From the NCBI GenBank assembly GCA_009733575.1, contig ML769439.1, positions 40,970 to 104,969 on the forward strand: a stretch of DNA of 64,000 nt, read 5' to 3'. Made by a program: the position numbers and the translations under genes. The notes beneath the pieces are model-generated. The model did not search any database. It was given only the letters and a program-made list of their open reading frames with translations, and had not been told where the DNA came from. Shown one piece after another: positions 57,109 through 64,000 of the stretch. Numbering within the stretch: the stretch's first letter is position 1; every line of letters begins with the position of its first letter. The DNA comes from Gymnopus androsaceus JB14. Taxonomy: Eukaryota; Basidiomycota; Agaricomycetes; Agaricales; Omphalotaceae.

Positions 57109-57834
57109 CAGGGCAGCTTTTCTCAAGAAAGTGGTTTTATACTTAAGTAATTCTTAGAATGTTCCTAAGAATTAAAGTTATCCTAAACTGTAAGTATCAA
57201 TTATACTTAAGTAAATACTTAAGTATATGCATAACTAACTCATGCGAAGTCATCTTGAAATGGCTGATTATGAAGGAAAAGTAAAAATGAAAGTAATAAA
57301 GTAAAGTAAAGTAAAGTAAAGTAAAGTAAGCACTATCTTATATCCTCTGCAAACTTTAGTTTAAAGTAAAATACCAAATCAGCTGTGTAAGTAATAAAGT
57401 AAAGTAAGTCATTCAAAGTAAGAGAACAATAGAAACTGTTCATTGTCTTGCCAAACTGGCAACAATGGCAAAGTTGTCCATTGTTCCTAACTAGGAAATC
57501 TCCACAGCTAGCATATAAAAGGCCCCCTACCTCTGTCCTAGATCTCAGAGCTCCCTCCTGGCTCCAACCTTTTCCTTTACATTACTTCAACAGTCGCCTT
57601 CCTTGCTTCTTTACATTACTTAAGAAATGCTTATGTTCCTTAAGTATTCTTCAAGTAAGTATTTCTCTTAGGAAACAATTACAGTTGTTCATTAAATGTT
57701 TTTTACTTAAGTAATACTTAGGTGATAAGTGCTAGACAACTAATTTGTTGCTTTATGCAAAGTTAGGTATCACTTGAGTATTACTTGAGTGTTACTTAAG
57801 TATAAAACAACTTTCTTAAGAAAAGTTGCCCTAG
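57109..57834. mobile_element. MITE-like element with TTACTTAAG subterminal repeats
   Basis: The left end CAGGGCAGCTTTTCTCAAG and the right end (reverse complement CTAGGGCAACTTTTCTTAAG) match over about 40 bp, extending to tttTATACTTAAGTAA. The interior is full of ACTTAAGT words and contains an (AAGTA)n microsatellite at about 57297-57331. There is no transposase. The ends resemble hAT termini, but I could not find a matching 8-bp target duplication. Confidence 0.65.
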
Positions 57835-59372
57835 ATTTACAGATTGAAAGGCTGAAGTACAGGGAGACTCAGACGGGGCAAGAGAAAATGCTCTTTCCGA
57901 TAGTGGTACCGTAATTCATACTAAATGCAATTTTATTGCCTGCATTATGTTGGTTCATAAACGACATTGTTGGGAGTCAACGACTCTCATACATTGGTGG
58001 TGCACTTGCCTCCAATTCTCCCCTGCCCTCCTTCTGGATTCTCGCCTGCAAAAATCGAAGTAAATCATCTGTCGGTATTTCCTCGAGTGGTCCACCAATT
58101 ATGGCCGTGCTTCAAGATGGAAGATACCTGGACCAAAAGAATCACCACTGGAGCTGCTGTTTGTGGACATTGCTATTCCATTGCCCACACCAGTGATACC
58201 AATGATATCTAATAAAAATGTGCCAGAGTCTTGAGCAGCAGCAAGGTAGATGTTGTTGGAAGTAGCTTGGTACAGGTATGCAGAGAGTCTGGAGGTATTT
58301 TAGATTAGTGCAACGACGCAGATAAAATCGATGATTCAGGCTTATGTGAAGAATAATCTGATGAAGCAAGCAATTCGTGAGCAATGAGCTTCAAAAAAGA
58401 TGAAAAGGAGAACGAACGCAGTGGATACCCCATAGATGGTTGTTTGATTAACATTGTTTTGCTGAACAGAGACCATAAGGATCTTTACATGCCATAGATC
58501 CCTTGGATGCTTACCCAGAATGTTCACCAACCAGGGTAGCTACCATTAAGCGAGTAAGTGAGTATTTAATTAGAGAGAAGGAATGCCAAACACACACCAC
58601 CGGAACAAGTTTTTGTCAAATTGAATGACTTCAATGGTATTGACTTTGCGGCCACATTTGTGTCGGAAATTGTGAGAGCTCGACCATAGCCCCAAGATTG
58701 TGTAGCTAGATCAAGTCATTGCTGAATTCTGGTAGACTTGATATGCGCACATTGCGTTGACGCCTTAGTTTCTAAAGATCAAGTCAATATGATAATTTAC
58801 CAAGTTGGGAAGAAGATCAACACCGTTAAACTGTTCAAATGATGTCTGTGAGATAGGAGGTAACGGGCAATGCAAAAACAGATACGGACACTATGATCGA
58901 TTGCAAGGTACAGATATCATCAGTAAAGACAAGTATATTCGAACGTGATGCTTAGAATTTGCTTGATTTGGAGTTGGGAATGGAGAAACATGCAGATTCA
59001 AATGAGGTTAGAGGTCATAATAGACAGCTAAAATGGAATCAAGCACATTGAGTTAGTCAATTTTAAGTGGCAAGAACAAAGAGGATGGGCAACAAGGGTC
59101 CATTACCTGCTAAATAGTATCCACCAGAAGTTCAGAAGTGTCACAAGAAAGATGAGAGCTTCTGTATGTTTATCTTCGGGACCTTATTGCTTATAGTTGG
59201 CTCATAGCAAACTATCAGAAGTTCAAACATATTTGCTCTCAAGACACCTGCAACCATATCTGAGTGCAAAGTTGCTACAGTTCTACTGGGTAAATTTTGG
59301 TTTGGCTTCGACCTAGTGCCACAATAATAGATGTAGACCGATACAGATTGACTTGAAGATAGAGCAGTATCA
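57835..59372 (-). other. Gene-free stretch with possible membrane-protein remnants
   Basis: Minus-strand pieces look weakly coding: YQATSNNIYLAAAQDSGTFL near 58250, a hydrophobic GVSTAFVLLFIFFEA near 58430 and VNTIEVIQFDKNLFRWC near 58620. They may be exons of a decayed seven-helix-type gene like that at 4196, but stops intervene and no splice chain works. Confidence 0.25.
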
Positions 59373-59531
59373 CATCAGCAAAACCTGTATGGTTGATAAG
59401 GCATCTTAATACATTCTGGAGCAAGGGTACCAGCTCCAGAGTGCTCCAGAGTGCTCCAGAGCAGTTTGATGGCTTTTTGACAGCTGTCAGTGCTCTGGAG
59501 CACTCTGGAGTACATACAGGTTTTGCTGATG
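59373..59531. mobile_element. Hairpin MITE of about 159 bp
   Basis: CATCAGCAAAACCTGTATG at the left end is repeated in reverse complement at the right end. Inside, CTCCAGAGTGCTCCAGAG repeats pair with TGCTCTGGAGCACTCTGGAG, so nearly the whole segment folds on itself. No clear target duplication. Confidence 0.7.
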
Positions 59532-59889
59532 CAAGTCTTTCGAAACTTGAAGCAATCGCCATACGATAAGCGAGGAAAGATAAAATTAGATATAGAGGTA
59601 TACCAGTGCATAAACCGGAAAACCGTTTACGTATAGGTTTTATCGATTTGAACCATGCATGCCACTATGATGATGGTTGGGAAGAAGGAGAGGTGTGAAG
59701 GAGCATGACACCAGTCCGGACTGTCCAAATCCACGTGCACGTGACCTAACAGCCTTTCCTCCTCTCTTCTACTGCACCTTTCTCTCCCTTTCTTTCTCTG
59801 ACCAATTGTATAACCTCAGAATCCTTGTCCCAAGTCTCACAGTCAATCCGAAACACACAGGCTCGGGAAATAGCAGACGAGCACTGGAA

Positions 59890-60750
59890 ATGGCATCGTT
59901 TGATAAGGATGGGAAGAACAAGGTAAGTATGTACACTGCGCAGTACAGTCTAACCTGTATATGGCAGTGCTTTTGTTTTCCTCAGTTCGGGGCTTGTCAA
60001 TGGCGTAGCTGATTATTGCTTTTCTTTGAACTTCTCCAATTCAATGTGTTATTGACTCCTAGACTCAACAATTCTAGACTTGACAATGTCTTGAGTCTTG
60101 GTCCTGGACTCTCCGCACAAAGATCAGGCTCCACTCTTTTCCATCCTCTATGTCTGCATTATTGCGCCCGGCTGCTTTCACCTTATCAAATGCCCAGTTT
60201 TTCACCTCGCTATACTTTCTTGATTTCATTTGCTCTGGTGCCTTTGTCATGTTTATTTCCCTGCTATTACATTTTTGTCACTTCACTTGAGAGTGTCTAT
60301 TATACCTCAAGGTTAGTCGTTTGTTCAACGACTAACCTTTCTTTATGTCATTTCATTCCCCTACTCCTTTCTATGTTCCTTCCGTCTCCGTTCTCGTTCT
60401 GACTGGCTTATCTGCAGCATACGTTAACAATGAAAACCTCCTCCAATTCCGGCTCCGTGGCAGGAGGCTGGGGATGGGATAAAGTTGAGACTCTTTCCAA
60501 AGTCAAAGGTAAGTTAAGCGTATTGCATAACAAAAATGATTCTTCTCTGTATTGTGTTTCTAAAACCTTTTCAGAATCCACACTCACACCGTCACCTCTC
60601 AACATGCTCCAGCGTTGCCTCCTCTACCTTTTCCTCTTCAGACTCTTCAGCGTCTTTGTATGGTATTTCATGTTTACACTGTACTGGTGTTTTGTTGGTA
60701 TTTGGACTATTGTCAATGTGGCAAAAGAAGACTCAGCGTTGATGAGTTAG
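59890..60750 (+). CDS. Short hypothetical gene, structure uncertain
   Basis: A first exon MASFDKDGKNK (59890-59922) could splice over a 495-nt pyrimidine-rich intron to 60418-60508 (MKTSSNSGSVAGGWGWDKVE) and then to an exon at 60575 with stop at 60748. Phases fit and the last intron (66 nt) is stop-free. The final exon reads hydrophobic in this frame but Ser-rich in another, so the C-terminus is doubtful. Confidence 0.35.
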
Positions 60751-63242
60751 ATTTGTGCTGGGTATGAAAACCAACCAAACAACAATCACCCCAATCAGAT
60801 ATAATCCAAAAGGTTTAATTTAATGCAAGGAAGGAGGTTGTCAAAGGTTCCCTCGACTACTAATTGATTCGAAGAGAAAAAGCACTTGACAGTTGACACA
60901 GATAGTGCGCAATGAACAAGGTTTTATATTTGGAGTGAGGTTTTGAAAAGCCAACTAACATACGACGACGCGCTGAACTAATCGAGGGGAAAGCAAACAC
61001 CAAAGCACGGGTCAAGTACGCTGACTCAACAAATGACTTTGCGTATCCGCAGTGAAACACCAAAGCACGGGTCAAGTACGCCGACTCAACAAACGACTTT
61101 GCATATCTCGGGAGCCTTTACGTCGCCGCGCAATGATACTCCAACTCTCAGGGATTCCCGCGAGTTACCTAACAAGCTTATACGACCGCCGCGCAAGTCA
61201 CTCGAGTAGGTGTTTTTAACACACTCAGCGAAGAGCGGGCAAGGGGTAGAATCTGTTGGTAAAGCTAGGTAACACTCCGAGAAACTTCCTCCCTAAAACT
61301 AGACCAAGCCGACAGTTGGGTCCAAGACCTTTCCTAATCAACAACGGGCTTGTCGAGGTGTGCACGTTAGGCTCCACCTGCGGTCCTAAGACTGATGTGA
61401 CCTCTCTTCGAGATGAAAACCAGGAATGCTCGACTTAATAGCCGGGAAGTAGAATGAACAGCCTCAGTATTATCGAGGTTACAAGAAGGCCACCTGTTTC
61501 AAAGGTTGTAGAGGACGATGCAGACGCGTCTGAGCGTGTACGAATCACTACAGGTCCTAAGATAGAACTGCGTTTCAGGTATCAAGTCTAACTTGTCATT
61601 CCGAGATAGAATAGCTACCCTTATATACTGAGCGAGATATATGAAAATAGGAAAATGAGAGAAACTGAGCGAGATAGGATGAAACAGAGTAAGTAAAATA
61701 GAAAAGATAAATAATGTCCATATATGCGTGTATACTATGGTTTTGCCTCGACGTTTTCCTGCCTCGTTTGTTTGTCTTCCTCGATTGGGTCGACTTTTGG
61801 GATTTTGGTCCAAATCGACTTGGGTCATTTGCCTTTTTACAAGGCTCGCCAGTTCCTTTAGCAGAACAGCCCTCGGAAGTATTTCTATGTTTTTCCTTGC
61901 CAATGGGAGACTGGTTATTATCCCTAGTTCCGCGTGGTCTCGAGTCTAGATGCCTGGTAGCATATGGATCTCGGTAAAACGCTGAGGCTCGGATAGAAAT
62001 ACTCCTTGGTCCTTCCGTGCTCTAGAAGTAGTCACAGCCAGTGGGTCATGTGGCCGCGTTGGACTGCCGCGGCTATATGCCTGGGCGCTTTCCAGCAAGC
62101 GTCAACTTTGAGGGCACCCGTTAGGGTACTTCCCCATCTCGGTCCACCTTGCTTCGTTTAATAAACTCGAGTGTCGTTTAGGCTCCTCGGTGAGCTGATT
62201 GCGGAAGCAATGCCTCGTTAAGACTTCGATCCCTTGGGTATATCCTTCGATGACCTAGCCTAGTATAACTGGTATGTGGGCTTGTTTATCTGCCTCGGTC
62301 AGCAACTTGTTATCCAACAAGCTTGCCTTGCTACACCATACTGCGCATAGGACTTTGATTGAGGCGCATTCACAAAGTTAAGTATGGTACCATTGCGCAT
62401 ACCGTTACTCTGCAACCTCTTGGGTAGAATAGGTCCTCAGTAGATTTTAACTATCAGCTCAGGCTCACTATAGTTCTCTTATTGACCATGTTTTGTTACT
62501 AACAGAACCTAGGATTATTGGTTCTGTGCAGTTCTAGCCTTAGCCGAAAAATTGGCATATCAGCGTAGCCATAGGACAAGTGAAGGAGAGAGGTGGAGAT
62601 TAGGAAGCAATTCTGTAGCTCTTTGTCCTAAAGCCTTGAAATTGAGCCTATTAACATCCATTTTCCTGAATGCATAGCTTGCTATTCATGGCTGAGTATT
62701 GATACACATGTGATTCACATAGATCACATTACAAGTATTACACTACTTAGTATGATTGCACAGTGCACACGGTTGCGTTTTATCGTTATTTGAATTTTCA
62801 ATTCTAACGAGATCACTGCATGACACTGCACGTCATGTTTTTTATCTGCACGCAGTTCAGTCAGTGCATTGCGTTTTTAAGCAGTTATGACGCATTTAAC
62901 CTAATTGCAATGTAAGGCAATCACTCTCTGGAGCGTATAAGCGGTGCCTCATATGCTACTGTGTTATCTTTTTTTTCTTTCTTTGCGTTCATGCTCGACT
63001 TCTCAGCAATTGATTGTGCTGTTGATGCTTTCTATCATTAATCCATCGAAATAAATGTGGGAACGGGGTATACTGTACGTAATGATGTCCAGACTCCAGA
63101 TTTCACTAGTAATCTTCCTACTGAACGACTCAATGCAAGTCACTACCTCTGGTTGAAATGGTGCCCACGGAAGAAAATAGCCCAAAGGAGTTTGTATTGA
63201 CAAGAAATCTATCAATAAAGCAACTGGTTTACTCAAGTCTAG
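60751..63242. other. Long gene-free stretch, possibly eroded LTR-retroelement ends
   Basis: No gene supported. A minus-strand frame near 61903 (MARKNIEILPRAVLLKELAS) is rich in basic residues but short. The 15-mer gttgtcaaaggttcc near 60838 recurs at 2568. The palindromic words tgcacgtcatg / gcacgcagttcagtcagtgc lie near 62825-62870. I could not draw element boundaries. Confidence 0.35.
60995..61107. repeat. Two-copy 60-bp tandem repeat
   Basis: aaacaccaaagcacgggtca at 60995 recurs exactly 60 bp later at 61055, with five or so differences over the unit. Confidence 0.85.
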
Positions 63243-64000
63243 ATGGCATCGTTTGAGAAAGGTGCGTTTCGTGTTTACACTCTTGGCATCTTGTCGCATT
63301 TCTAAGCTCCATCTATCTTTTTGCATCTCATCTAGCTCAATATGCTGATTCTAAACACCTCTAGAATTACAAAGAACTAGCTAATACGACTAAAGACAAT
63401 TTGGATTTCAAGGTTTGTACTGTCTAAGTGTCCATTCTTTCGCTCCTTGTAACTTTCATAATTTTATTTGTTTGTCTTGTCTCGTACGTTGTCTCAATCC
63501 ATCCTTTGTTCGAACTTTGTATTTTATCCACGATGCGGAGGCTCTCTGCACTATGCACACAAACCCGCTTGTTTGCAATCGCCCCGCGACTAGCTATATG
63601 TGTACCAGACGTCTCCCTTTTTGTTTTATTCTTCCGGGGTGTTTTGTTTTCTGTGGCCTTCTTTGGCCTTTGTCACTTTCTTACACCATTTAACAAATGA
63701 ATGAGTGACTAAATTGGTCTCCTTTGCTTCCTCCTACATTCTCCATCCTCACCGCTTTTGTTCCTTCCTTGCTGCGCATGCCTCCATTTAGCTCTTCACT
63801 CCCATATCCCTTCCACTACATCCTCCTGATCTCTACATTTTCCATCACATTTCTCATACTCGTACTCATCCAATTTTGAATGATGACTAAAGCCAACACC
63901 AACAAACACAAGCTACCTCTCCTCCACCCCATCCAATTTCAGAGAGAGAATCTTTCTCAACCCGAGCGGACACAATGGGAAGAGGGAAGGTCAAGAAGGT
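63243..64000 (+). CDS. Possible 5' end of a gene running off the right edge
   Basis: ATG 63243 begins MASFEK, the same start as the gene at 59890 (MASFDK). A later segment NYKELANTTKDNLDF (63365-63412) ends at a GT, and the last bases after acceptor tttcag (63940) read RENLSQPERTQWEEGRSRR to the edge. The first splice phase does not close with the visible sites, so the connection is tentative. Confidence 0.3.

Noticed and set aside
60781..62560. Possible LTR retrotransposon end
   Set aside because: Texture and a 15-mer shared with position 2568 hint at an LTR, but no paired LTR, primer site or pol domain was found.
1..64000. CRISPR array, bacterial operon or viral genome
   Set aside because: No regularly spaced repeats, ribosome binding sites or polycistronic spacing; genes are intron-rich and fungal in type.

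Overview
This window is nuclear DNA of a filamentous fungus, most likely a mushroom-forming basidiomycete (Agaricomycetes). The evidence is dense short introns (mostly 45-65 nt, GT-AG) in almost every gene and families that are expanded in that class: F-box proteins, seven-helix membrane proteins, WD40 proteins, GDSL/CE16 esterases, ABCC transporters, a PLAC8 protein and a caspase-fold protein. Gypsy, LINE and MITE debris is also present. I see no rRNA, no intact tRNA and no CRISPR array. Splice sites and domains were read by eye; no searches were run.

Layout. 1-4,050 is transposon debris: inverted Ty3/gypsy fragments, a hAT-like MITE (1177-1902) with an 8-bp target duplication, and a 5'-truncated LINE with a poly(A) tail. 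4,196-5,619 (-) is an intact seven-exon seven-helix protein gene. 8,860-12,413 holds two divergent F-box genes, one badly broken and one broken by a single amber codon. 12,824-14,231 is a cysteine/histidine-rich protein gene. 15,350-22,550 is a decaying tandem array whose unit joins a beta-strand-rich protein gene to a WD40 gene; MITEs have inserted in it. 22,735-23,510 is a mitochondrial ribosomal protein gene.

23,486-30,506 contains acetolactate synthase (ILV2, minus strand), the one clear housekeeping biosynthetic gene, and a second truncated copy of its 3' half. The two copies are separated by a truncated sugar-transporter gene and another gene remnant. 31,168-37,384 holds a GDSL esterase, an ABM-like protein, an alpha/beta hydrolase and an unknown gene. 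39,382-40,431 is a hotdog thioesterase with frame breaks. 43,529-47,451 is the most unusual block: a caspase-fold gene whose catalytic histidine reads as tyrosine, followed in the same frame after one TAA by an Asn/Gln/Ser-rich tandem-repeat reading frame, and opposite it a divergent unknown gene. Related direct repeats lie on both sides of the block. 48,008-54,390 is a full-length ABCC transporter. 55,038-56,173 is a PLAC8 protein. 56,174-63,242 is mostly non-coding, with two MITE-like elements, and a gene may start at the right edge.

The genes do not form one obvious pathway. The recurrent theme is partial duplication followed by decay: gypsy arms, F-box pair, beta-protein/WD40 array and ILV2 tail. 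Two MITE insertions can be timed because an empty allele is also present in the window.
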